Of a stretch of 59,026 nucleotides of DNA, positions 24,450 through 33,108 are shown one piece after another. Position numbers and translations under genes: made by a program. The DNA is taken from contig NZ_PDOA01000023.1 in assembly GCF_003116135.1 (NCBI RefSeq), positions 1 to 59,026 on the forward strand, written 5' to 3'. Positions within the stretch are counted from its first letter, which is position 1; each line of letters starts with the position of its first letter. The notes under the pieces were generated by a model. The model was not told the DNA's origin. It saw nothing but the letters and a program-made list of their open reading frames with translations, and made no database searches. This DNA is from Teichococcus aestuarii. GTDB taxonomy: Bacteria; Pseudomonadota; Alphaproteobacteria; Acetobacterales; Acetobacteraceae.

Positions 24450-24827
24450 TGACGATGCTGAATGCGTTGTTCCTCCTATTCTTTAAACCTGCTCAGATTG
24501 GCGGTCCTGCCAGGGATATGGCCGAGCATACTGCCTTTCCTCTCATCACCAGATTTATTTTTTATCTGAAACAAAATGATGTAAAAGTGCAGAGATCATG
24601 CTGAGCATGAGAGTGGTCGAGGCAGGCCTTCTCCAGAGATGCCTCGACGCATTGTAGGAGGCTTCGTCGGGGCAATAATTCTGGCGCGATTTGGTTGAGG
24701 TAAGCACTTTCCGGATCGTTATCTCGAACGGGCGGCGTAGAGTGTCGGCAATGCGACGCTCGCATCACTGGAGCGCCGGAGCGCCGCACCCTGCTCGGAA
24801 TGCTGTAGCACCATGCCATGGCACACG
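24450..24827. other. intergenic stretch, no supported gene
   Basis: An open minus-strand frame of 85 codons (24562-24819) has no recognisable domain, start context or hydrophobic segment and is not called. No clear hairpin with a T-run is seen beyond the CDF stop at 24828. Confidence 0.45.
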
Positions 24828-25733
24828 TCAGTGCTTCACTTGATGTATCTGCCCAGGGGGATCGACCTGTACAGTGACGTGGTCAATGCCATAGTTTTGG
24901 TGGAGGCGCTCAACCACAAGCGCAGGCAGCTTCAGAGGATCTACCCCTTCATCTGGCGCAACATGGATCGTCGCCACGATGCTGTGATCTGAGAGAGTCC
25001 ACGCATGGAAGTGCCCTACTTCGGCGACACCAGGGATGGTCAGCAGATCTCTCTCGACGACCGGCGTGTTCAGTCCGCGTGGCATGGCCTGCAGCAGAAC
25101 CTGTAGAGACTCCGTGACCAGCGTCCACGAAGCACGAACGACCAGGGCAGCGACCAGGACTGAGAGGATCGGATCAAGCACAGTCCATCCGGTCAGCATG
25201 ATGCCGATGGCTGCTGCAATGGCACCCACTGATCCCAGAAGGTCACCCATGACGTGCAGCAAGGCGCCCCGCAAGTTCGCGTCGCCTTTGTCACCGCTTC
25301 GGAGAACCAGCGCTCCAACAATGTTCACTACCAAGCCGATTACGGCGACAATCAACATCGGTCCAGCGAGTACCTCGGTTGGCTCGCGGAAGCGATTGAC
25401 GGCTTCCCACGTGATCCAGGCGACGAGGAGCAGCAGCGTGGCGCCATTCGCTAGAGCAGCAAGCACTCGAACACGGTGGAAGCCATAGCTACGCGCCGCA
25501 TCAGGCGCTCGGGCGGCGACGCGATAGGCAATCAGCGCCAGAAGCAGCGCTGCGGCGTCCGAGACCATGTGGCCGGAGTCGGCGACCAACGCGAGTGATC
25601 CGGAGAGCCAGCCTCCGATCGCCTGGATGATTGCATAGCTGGCGGTCCCGATGAAGACCAAGCGGACGCGCCGCTCGCTGCCAGCAGTGACGCGCGCCTC
25701 ATGCGAGTGTGTATGCTCTGGCTCAGTGCTCAT
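24828..25733 (-). CDS. cation diffusion facilitator (CzcD-like)
   Basis: 301 residues from the ATG at 25733, two bases after the P-type ATPase stop; the upstream in-frame extension lies inside that gene. His-rich N-terminus EPEHTHSHEA. Six transmembrane helices; the metal-site motifs are ALVADSGHMVSDAAALLLAL (TM2) and LHVMGDLLGSVGAIAAA (TM5), each with the His/Asp pair typical of Zn/Cd/Co CDFs. The cytoplasmic tail (VGHFHAWTLSDHSIVATIHV) is the ferredoxin-like domain. It exports Zn2+, Cd2+ or Co2+ against protons, complementing the ATPase with which it forms an operon. Confidence 0.92.
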   Translation of the reverse strand: MSTEPEHTHSHEARVTAGSERRVRLVFIGTASYAIIQAIGGWLSGSLALVADSGHMVSDAAALLLALIAYRVAARAPDAARSYGFHRVRVLAALANGATLLLLVAWITWEAVNRFREPTEVLAGPMLIVAVIGLVVNIVGALVLRSGDKGDANLRGALLHVMGDLLGSVGAIAAAIGIMLTGWTVLDPILSVLVAALVVRASWTLVTESLQVLLQAMPRGLNTPVVERDLLTIPGVAEVGHFHAWTLSDHSIVATIHVAPDEGVDPLKLPALVVERLHQNYGIDHVTVQVDPPGQIHQVKH

Positions 25734-25735
25734 GC

Positions 25736-27970
25736 TTAAGCAGGCTTCCAGGCCAGAAGCCGCAAGGCATTCAGGGTTACGAGTACGGTTGCTCCGGTGT
25801 CCGCCAGGATCGCAACCCAAAGCCCAGTCGTGCCAGTGACCGTGGTCATGAGGAAGACAAGCTTCAGCCCGACAGCGATGCCAACATTAATCTTGACGTT
25901 GCTCAGCGTGGCTCGCGAAAGCTCAACGAGTTCGGCAATGCCAGCTACACGCTCCTTCATCAACGCCGCGTCGGCAGCCTCCAGGGCAACATCGGTTCCG
26001 CCACCCATGGCGACACCGGCGCTGGCGGCGGCAAGGGCAGGGGCATCGTTGATGCCATCCCCGACCATTACCACGGGACCCTTCTCCTTGAGGATGCCGA
26101 TCTCACGCAGCTTATCGGCGGGCAGCAGCGATGCCTTGACGGACAAGCCCAGCGAGTCTGCGATGGCCGCACCGGTACGAGGATTGTCCCCGGTGAGCAT
26201 AACCGCATCAACGCTCAGCCGCTTCAACGCCGCGATACCCACCGCAGCGTCCGGCCGTGGCTCATCGCGCATGGCGATCACACCAAGGGCTTCGCGCTCT
26301 TTGGTGACCACAACGGCTGTCTTCCCTTCGGCCTCTAGCCGCGCCACGTCCTGAGCCAGTGCCGCCGGCAGTTCTATCCCAGTGCCGCTGGCCCAGATGG
26401 GAGAACCGACCGCGATGAGGGCGCCTTCGACGCGAGCACTCACAGACTTGCCAGCAACGGCCACGGCCTCCACGGCTGCCGGCAGGCTTAGGCCACGCAC
26501 TTCCGCTGCTTCCAGGATAGCGCGTGCCAGCGGGTGGGAGGATCCGGCCTCGACCGCGCTGGCTAGCCGCAGGATCTCGCCTTCCTCATGGCTCCGATGC
26601 GGCAGGATGTCCGTCACGCGCGGCCTACCGGCAGTCAGGGTTCCAGTCTTGTCGAAGGCGATTGTCCTGGCACCGCCAATCGCTTCCAGAGCGGCGCCGC
26701 CCTTCACGAGTAGGCCGCGCCGCGCGCCTGCGGAAAGGCCAGACGCCATAGCGGCCGGCACCGAGATCACCAGGGCACAAGGGCAAGCCACCAACAGCAG
26801 CGCCAAGCCGCGGTAAAGCCAAGTGCTCCACTCACCTCCAAAGAAGAGCGGCGGCACGACAATAGCCAGCGCAGCGATGGCCATAGCGCCCGGTGTCCAG
26901 ACGTTGGAGAAGCGCTCGATGAAACGCTGGGTCCGACCGCGGGAGGCCGTAGCCTGCTCCACCAAGCGCGCGATCCGCGCCAGCGTGCTATCGGCGCCCG
27001 CTGCGGATACCGCAACCCGAAGAACGCCATCGGTATTGATCGAACCGGCCACAATATGCTCGCCGATGGACCGCACGACCGGAACGCTTTCACCCGTGAC
27101 TGGACTCTCGTCCAGAGAGGATACTCCTTCGATAATGGTACCGTCACAGGGAACACGATCGCCCGGGCGGACGAGCACATGGTCGCCGAGTGACAACCTG
27201 TCCGCCGAAACCGTCTCTATTGTCCCGTTGGACTGTAGGCGTAGCGCATTCTTTGGCATCAGATCGACCAGTGCCTGGATGCCCGCGCGAGCACGTCCGG
27301 CAGCCACCCCCTCGAGCATCTCGCCAATGGCAAAAAGCAGCACAACGAGAGCTGCCTCTTCAGCCGCGCCGATGAACGCGGCGCCGAGGGCAGCGACCAC
27401 CATGAGCGTCTCGATGGAGAACGGCGATCCTGCGCGCGCGAGAGCAATGGCCCGACGACCAAAGGGCATAAGCGCCACCAAGGTTGTGGCCAGATAAAGC
27501 GGGTAGGAGGCCGCCGGAAAGACCTGAGCGGCTATCCAGGCAGCGGCGACCAGCACGCCAAGCGCCCAGACAAGTTTGGCCTTTGATGTCGCAAACCAAG
27601 CCTTGCCCTTATCGCTCGGCAGATCGTGGTTGTGCGCCTCAAGGACGCCATGCACATGTGCGCCGCGACTATGGTCATGATCATGACCAACATGATGATG
27701 ACCAGTTTCCTCCAGCGAACAGCCAGCCTTCTCTAGGCCTTTGTCTCCCTTCAGAAGCGTCACCTTGTAGCCGAGCGCCTCCACCTGCGCCTTTACCGCG
27801 GAAGGGTCGCTGCTTCCCGGCGCCAATGAGGCAGACAGCCGCTCGCTTATAAGATTGACTTCTACGTCCGTCACGCCAGGCATACGCTCCAAGGCGCGTG
27901 TCACCTTGGCGACGCAGGATGCGCAATCCATCCCTTCTACCCGCCAGAAAGATCGGCTGACCGTATTCAC
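25736..27970 (-). CDS. cadA: heavy-metal P1B-type ATPase (CadA/ZntA/PbrA-like)
   Basis: 744 residues from a GTG at 27970. N-terminal HMA domain with C16-A-S-C19 (VEGMDCASCVAKVTRA), then a His/Asp-rich linker (GHHHVGHDHDHSRGAHVHGV, about 90-112). Membrane motif CPC in LLVACPCALVISVPAA marks the Zn/Cd/Pb group. Phosphorylation site DKTGTLTAGRP, the TGES loop (SPVTGESVPV) and GDGINDAPALAAA complete the P-type set. It pumps Zn2+, Cd2+ or Pb2+ out of the cytoplasm. The promoter upstream carries a MerR-type dyad, so induction by these metals is expected. Confidence 0.93.
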   Translation of the reverse strand: MNTVSRSFWRVEGMDCASCVAKVTRALERMPGVTDVEVNLISERLSASLAPGSSDPSAVKAQVEALGYKVTLLKGDKGLEKAGCSLEETGHHHVGHDHDHSRGAHVHGVLEAHNHDLPSDKGKAWFATSKAKLVWALGVLVAAAWIAAQVFPAASYPLYLATTLVALMPFGRRAIALARAGSPFSIETLMVVAALGAAFIGAAEEAALVVLLFAIGEMLEGVAAGRARAGIQALVDLMPKNALRLQSNGTIETVSADRLSLGDHVLVRPGDRVPCDGTIIEGVSSLDESPVTGESVPVVRSIGEHIVAGSINTDGVLRVAVSAAGADSTLARIARLVEQATASRGRTQRFIERFSNVWTPGAMAIAALAIVVPPLFFGGEWSTWLYRGLALLLVACPCALVISVPAAMASGLSAGARRGLLVKGGAALEAIGGARTIAFDKTGTLTAGRPRVTDILPHRSHEEGEILRLASAVEAGSSHPLARAILEAAEVRGLSLPAAVEAVAVAGKSVSARVEGALIAVGSPIWASGTGIELPAALAQDVARLEAEGKTAVVVTKEREALGVIAMRDEPRPDAAVGIAALKRLSVDAVMLTGDNPRTGAAIADSLGLSVKASLLPADKLREIGILKEKGPVVMVGDGINDAPALAAASAGVAMGGGTDVALEAADAALMKERVAGIAELVELSRATLSNVKINVGIAVGLKLVFLMTTVTGTTGLWVAILADTGATVLVTLNALRLLAWKPA

Positions 27971-28007
27971 GATCGGAACCCCCGCCTTCTATGTCGGATA
28001 GCGCTGT

Positions 28008-28033
28008 ACAGCCTGTAGTCACTACAGGCTCAA
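28008..28033 (-). promoter_or_regulatory. MerR-family promoter/operator for the cadA-cdf operon
   Basis: On the minus strand: TTGAGC (28033-28028), then the dyad CCTGTAGT-G-ACTACAGG (28028-28012, perfect), then CTGTACAGC with the -10 region. The dyad sits between -35 and -10 as in MerR-type promoters. Compared with the lspA operator, TTGA(C/G)CCT(A/G)TAG and ACTACAG are shared. No merR-type gene lies in the window. Confidence 0.72.
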
Positions 28034-28228
28034 GCCAAATCGAACACCATGAAACTCTGCTATTCCGTGGGCGCATGGCATTGCTTCGAGGTGCATATGA
28101 CGGCCTGGGACCGAAAACATCCAAGCCGCATGGTTGACCCCTTAAGCCAGCGCAGCCCCGACCTTAACTTCCGGTCTGAAAGCCAGAGTAAGGGCCAAGC
28201 CTGACGCTAGCTTGACCCTTTGCTGTTA

Positions 28229-29391
28229 TACCAAGCCTCTCCGATCATAACCTATGAGCCCAATCTCGCAGGCCGATGGACATGATCTTCCAGGGCTGGC
28301 TGATGAGAGTGTTCCAGGCGAAGCAGCAATGGTCGACGATGTCGGCGTAGGATCTGAAGACCCGGTTGGCCAGCCAGTTGTCGCGCATGAACTGCCAGAT
28401 GTTCTCGACCGGGTTCAACTCGGGTGAGCGGGGCGGCAGGGGCAGGATGGTGATGTTGCTGGGCACAACGAGCTTGGGACTGGTGTGCCAGCCAGCCTGA
28501 TCGACGATGAGGACGGCGTGGGCGCCCGGTGCGACCGCCTGGGCGATCTCGGCGAGGTGCAGTTCCATGGCGGCGGTGTTGCAGAAGGGCAGAACCAGGC
28601 CTGCGCCCTTTCCTTCGCGTGGGCAGATCGCGCCGAAGATGTAGGCCGAGCGGGTCCGCTGATCCCGTGGAGCACGGGGACGGCTGCCCCGTAGAGCCCA
28701 GCGGCGGCTGATGGTGTTCTTCTGGCCAATCCTGGCTTGGTCGGCGAACCAGATCTCTACCCAGGTGTCCGGCGGCCTTGCCTGGGCAACTTCTGCCAGA
28801 CGGGCGGCGAAGTTTTTTTAAATGCCTCCACCTGCTCTGGATCCTGGGCATGGTGCTGGGGGCGGGCGGAGATCTTGCGCAGACGGAGTGCCCGCATCTC
28901 CCGGCTGAGGGTCTGCTTGGCGATCGAGAGGCCGTATTCTTCAAAGAGCCACTGTGCCAGGTCGATCAGGCGCCAGCGGACCACACCATAGATTGCGGGT
29001 GTCGGGCCTGTCTCCACCATGCGTAGGAGCTGCTGACGCTGCTTGTCGTTGAGCTTCGAAGGCTGACCTGGCGCCTTGCCGTCGACCAGCCCGGCAGGGC
29101 CCGTGGCGTTGAAACGCAGAACCCAGTCGCGCAAGGTTTGCAGACCGACACCGCCAACCCGGGCCGCCTCGCCGCGGCGGCGGCCATCGTAGATCTCGGC
29201 CATAGCCAGCAGGCGCCGGATCTGGCCCGGATCCTTGCTCCGCCGCGCCAATCTGCGCAGCGCCGCAGCATCGAAGTCATCCCGCAGTTCCACCGCTGCC
29301 GCCATGGCGAACTCCACACCGTCCGCCACTTTGAATCAGACCGTTGGCCCGGCGGGAATCCCCCATGAGTCTCACTCACAGAGACTTGGTA
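28229..29391 (-). mobile_element. IS630-family element, copy B
   Basis: 1163 bp with ends TACCAAGCCTCT and AGAGACTTGGTA. TTA flanks both sides (28226-28228 and 29392-29394). It lies just after the stop of the porin gene and does not damage it. About 95% alike copy A by eye, same orientation, so both copies are direct repeats around the cadA-cdf operon. Confidence 0.87.
28245..29329 (-). CDS. IS630 transposase, copy B (two frames joined at A7)
   Basis: Same layout as copy A: HTH frame from 29329 (VELRDDFDAAALRRLARRSK; SIAKQTLSREMRALRLRKIS), A7 run at 28819-28813 on the minus strand, then the DDE half (IWFADQARIGQKNTIS, VLIVDQAGWHTSPKLVV, SPELNPVENIWQFMRDNW). The -1 shift at A7 links both. No other break is seen. 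Differences from copy A are scattered and mostly conservative. Confidence 0.84.
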
Positions 29392-29398
29392 TTAGTTG

Positions 29399-30641
29399 TC
29401 AGAGATTGAATATAACGGCGAAAGCTACGCTCTGAAAATCGCGATCCCGGCCAGGCAAGCCAAGATTACCGTTCTGATACTGCGTGGTAACCTTGATCTG
29501 GTCGGTAGGATACCAATTCAGCGCCGTGCTCCAGATCGATTGGCGGCCCCCACGCACAGGGCCATCACTCAGATCAACGGTGCTGTAGCCACCGGCCAGT
29601 TCCAGCGCGCCCCAGTTCTGATTGAAGTCGAGATTGCCCCCGCGGCCGCGGCGCCAAGTAGCGTTGCTGTCAGCTCGTCGGCGGGGTTCACCAAGAAGCG
29701 GGTAAGCAAGGTTGATGTACCAACCGTCGAAGCTGCGTGTCGGACCGGTCGGCGTATCCAGCCCGATGATCTGATACTCAGCCGCGTAATGCAGCTTGCC
29801 AACTAGGCCCGAGAGTTCTGGGCCGTAAGCCCATGAAGAGTCGGCGGGAAGGCTGCGTGTGTCCACGTACCGAAAGCTGTTCAACCGCAGTTCAGGATAG
29901 TCGCGGAAGCGCTGCGACGAACTGCTGTTGGAGCCCGGTTCAGCCTGATAGGCAGCGTTAAAGCCTAACTGTACCTTTGTCTCGCCGTCGAGAGCCAGCC
30001 AGGCGGCGCGACCGACCACACCGCGCTGATCGTTGTCGTAGGGTGTAGAAGCGACCCCCTGTGTGACGAAAGCGGAGCCATAGAAGCGCTTCCCAAACAC
30101 CTCGCCACCAGCAGCAAAGCGCGTATCACCGGACGCAACGCTGGATGCCATGGCGGCGATGCTCGGACGCTCGATGAACAACAGCTCCGACGAACTTGTG
30201 GCATATGCGAGCGTGTGCGGGAGCGTCCAGGCTCCAACCTGAAAGCTTGCACCGTCAATGCCCTTGTATGCGAGCGACGCCTCAAAGATGCGGCCACCAC
30301 GCGACGGCTCCTGCGGTGTCGAAGGGGCGAGTTCCCAAGTAAAGTTGTAGGCGAAGTCCTCAAACACTGCGCCGCGTAAACCTAGTCGTCCGCGCCGGAC
30401 ATTCGCGCCGCTGGAGAAGCGATCACCCAAGTCATCGGGTTGGCCGAAGTAGGAACCCGCATGGAGATCGATGCGGGCAACCGGCTGCATCGTGAGATTG
30501 CCGTCTGCCAGCCGCAGAGTGGGGCGAATGCCAGACCAGGATACGCCATCTCTGGGCGGCGAAGATTGTGCGTGGGCTTGAGTGCCAAGCATGGCCGCCA
30601 GAGCGCCGAGGGCAAGGGACCGGAGAAGCAAGTCTGTCACT
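29399..30641 (-). CDS. OprO/OprP-like phosphate/anion-selective porin
   Basis: About 413 residues. The GTG at 30641 gives an ideal signal peptide (TDLLLRSLALGALAAMLGTQ then AHAQ); a TTG at 30688 would add 16 residues. The mature part shows porin beta-strand alternation, RRGRLGLRGAVFEDFAYNFT near residues 80-100, and ends in Phe-rich FQSVAFAVIFNL, the outer-membrane C-terminal signature. Members form trimeric channels for phosphate or polyphosphate. In a metal island it could also affect oxyanion uptake, but there is no direct evidence. Confidence 0.87.
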
Positions 30642-30916
30642 CCAATGTGGACCGGCCTTCCTCTACGAAGACGTCTATCGACTATCAACAGTAAATAACA
30701 AATTGAACTGTGAATATTTTATTGAATTATACTTATGTTCAATGTATTTGTGAAATATAAATGCACCACACAAAAAATCTTTGCTGCGGCACCGCGCCGA
30801 TGATGAAATTAAATCTATGCTTGGCGGTGCCGCAACTCGCTCAAAAAAACAAATACATCTTGCTGCTCAGGAAAGTTCCCTTAACAGGCAGCAAGGATGG
30901 CAGTCTGTCTTGAGCT

Positions 30917-31552
30917 TTAAAGGCGTCCTGGCAGCTCGAGTTGGGTCACGCGGAACGGACGCGAGGCAAGGTTGCCACCCGTGTGCGTGTAGATGTTGTA
31001 GGAAAGGATGACACCCGTTTCCTTGTCGATGTTGTAGGTCATGTTGAAGTTTGCTGCCGGGTCCAACTGGCTGCGAAGTGAGCTCTCAACGACCCAGGTT
31101 GGGCGAGTGGTGCCGTTCAAGTTATAGGAAGAGTCGCCGCTGACACGGAAGGATTCTTCGAAAGGGAAAGCTTGCGGATGAGGTACCAGCGGGCTGACCA
31201 GCGTATAGCTGACCGACGTGGCCTTTCCAGGTGCAAGCGGGAACAGTCCGGCGATGGCAGCACGACGTTGCGCATCATTGACGGGATGTGTGCTGATAAG
31301 GCCGCCAATCATTCGTTGTGTCGTGCCGGCAGGGCCGCGGACGAGGCAGACTGCGGGATCAGCTGGATCGGCACCAGCATACCGAACATGCGTGGCATCA
31401 TCACGAACAGCGACTGTACCTGCAGGCGGACAGACGACGCCACTGATGGGGCGTGCCGCCTGCGTATCGCTCATGCTCACTCTGCCTGTACCGCAGCCTG
31501 ACAGAACCGCTGCTGCTCCCAGCAACAGAACAAGTGCTCGGCTCTTCGCCAT
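30917..31552 (-). CDS. putative outer-membrane lipoprotein, 211 residues
   Basis: Signal peptide with lipobox: LVLLLGAAAVLSGCGTGRVS, lipidated Cys at 20. The mature domain is globular (VAVRDDATHVRYAGADPADP; SVSYTLVSPLVPHPQAFPFE; FNMTYNIDKETGVILSYNIY). The family was not recognised. It is in the same orientation as the porin, 228 bp upstream of it, and could form part of the same envelope function. Confidence 0.72.
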   Translation of the reverse strand: MAKSRALVLLLGAAAVLSGCGTGRVSMSDTQAARPISGVVCPPAGTVAVRDDATHVRYAGADPADPAVCLVRGPAGTTQRMIGGLISTHPVNDAQRRAAIAGLFPLAPGKATSVSYTLVSPLVPHPQAFPFEESFRVSGDSSYNLNGTTRPTWVVESSLRSQLDPAANFNMTYNIDKETGVILSYNIYTHTGGNLASRPFRVTQLELPGRL

Positions 31553-31844
31553 CTCTTTGCTCCTCGGGGTGTCTCCGCCCGAATTGCTATGCGCCGCTTA
31601 ATCAAGGACAGACAAGGATCTGCTTGGGCGTCATGGAGTACTTCTGCACAATGATGCCGTTGAGAAGCATTTAACAACATGCCGTTTACAATTGAGAGAC
31701 ATAAGAACGCTGATTGTTAATGGGCAGCACAACAGGATCATCACATGTTACTAGGCGGCGTGGACAAAGGTGCTTCACATCCTGAGCCTGAGGTGATTCA
31801 AGGCTGCCTCCTGAAGAGAGGCGCCGGTGCTGCGAGGTTTGCTG

Positions 31845-32602
31845 ACGGTGTGAGGAATGGGCCTTCTTCGAGCCCTTCGTGGTCGAGACCGGCCCCTTCC
31901 GCAGCCGCCCGCCTGGTAGTCACCGCCGGGTGTTGGATGCCATCTTCTGGGTAGCGCGCACGGCATTCCCTGGCGTGACCTGCCGCCTGAACTGGGCAAC
32001 TGGAACTCCGTCTACCGGCAGTATCGACGCTGGGCCACCTTGGGTCTTTGGGATGTGCTGCTGCAGGCGTTAGCGGATGATGACGGCGATGCCGACGCCC
32101 TTCAGATAATCGACAGCACCATCGTCCGCGCCCATCACTGCACGGCTGGCGCAAAAGGGGGACTCATCGCCAGGATCTTGGACGCTCGCGCGGTGGCTTC
32201 TCGACCAAGATCCATCTCCGCACCAATGCTCATGGCCTGCCGATCAGCCTGACGCTGACGCCGGGCGAAGCGCATGACAGCACGGCCTACGGCGTGCTGA
32301 TGGAGGAGCGGGACAGCACCCCCGGCATCTTTCGTAAATCGCGCCTACGACAGTGATGCCATACGACAGGATGTGCGCGACCGCGGAGAGCAGCCAGAGA
32401 TCCCGACCAAGCGCAACAGGCGCATCCAGCACAGCATCTAGCGGCCGTTCTACGCCCTCCGCAACCGCATCGAGCGCTGCATCAGCCGTTAAAGAACTGC
32501 CGCCGGGTTGCTGCCCGCTATGACCACACAGCCAGCAGCTTCCTCGGCTTTGTCCAACTCGCTGCCATCCGCCTATGGATCAGCTTTGCCCACGCGGCCT
32601 AG
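31845..32602 (+). pseudogene. IS5-family (IS427-type) transposase remnant
   Basis: Pieces in different frames spell the family in order: FFEPFVVETGPFRSR, HRRVLDAIFW, NWNSVYRQYRRWATLGLWDV, DADALQIIDSTIVRAHHC (catalytic Asp), HGLPISLTLTPGEAHDSTAY, and FLGFVQLAAIRLWISFAHAA before the stop at 32602. Frameshifts occur near 31905-31975, 32170 and 32330. It is dead. No clear inverted repeats were found. It lies next to the 3' end of the czc operon. Confidence 0.75.
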
Positions 32603-32664
32603 ATCAGGCACATACGCGCGCACAACAAGCTGGAGGGCGCCAGGGCGGCGCCTTCCAAACCCGG

Positions 32665-33054
32665 TCAGAAGCGCGCTTGGCCGCTCCGACCTTTTGGATT
32701 TTTGATCTGCATGGTCATCGATGCACCGCGGCCAAGCGCGGACTTAGCGTCACCCGCCAGCGTGTTGTCAGCCCGCGGTGACAACTGGACCACCTCTCGC
32801 GCTTGGCCGGTACCGACCAGCATAGAGGCGGAGTAGCCTGTCGCCGGGATTGGCTTGCCGCTCTCGTCATAGAGGTGGACGGTGATGGTCCGCTCGGCCA
32901 CCAGTAGTTCCGCATGAGCGCCCGCAACGTCCTGCATGCGTCCACCATGCGGCCCTTGATCGGCGTGGCCATGGCCACCAGCGGCAGTGTTCTGAGCGAG
33001 TACGGGGCTAGCCAGGGTGACTACGGCCGTTGCAGCGAGAAGCAGCTTTTTCAT
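32665..33054 (-). CDS. small periplasmic protein at the end of the czc operon
   Basis: 129 residues with a clean signal peptide (MKKLLLAATAVVTLASPVLA). The mature N-terminus is His-rich (GGHGHADQGPHGGRMQDV) and a beta-rich body follows (AELLVAERTITVHLYDESGK). This looks like a periplasmic metal-binding accessory. It lies 54 bp downstream of czcA on the same strand. The C-terminus (GRSGQARF) is close to the IS5 remnant, so a small truncation cannot be excluded. Confidence 0.72.
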   Translation of the reverse strand: MKKLLLAATAVVTLASPVLAQNTAAGGHGHADQGPHGGRMQDVAGAHAELLVAERTITVHLYDESGKPIPATGYSASMLVGTGQAREVVQLSPRADNTLAGDAKSALGRGASMTMQIKNPKGRSGQARF

Positions 33055-33108
33055 CGCGATTTCCTTTCGAGGAGAAGGTAGATAGGCGCCGCCGTGACGG
33101 CGCCATGC

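Noticed and set aside
24562-24819. 85-codon minus-strand frame downstream of the CDF gene
   Set aside because: No recognisable features or ribosome binding site.
22971-29391. cadA-cdf as an IS630 composite transposon
   Set aside because: Each IS630 copy has its own different target repeat (TAA and TTA), which points to two independent insertions.
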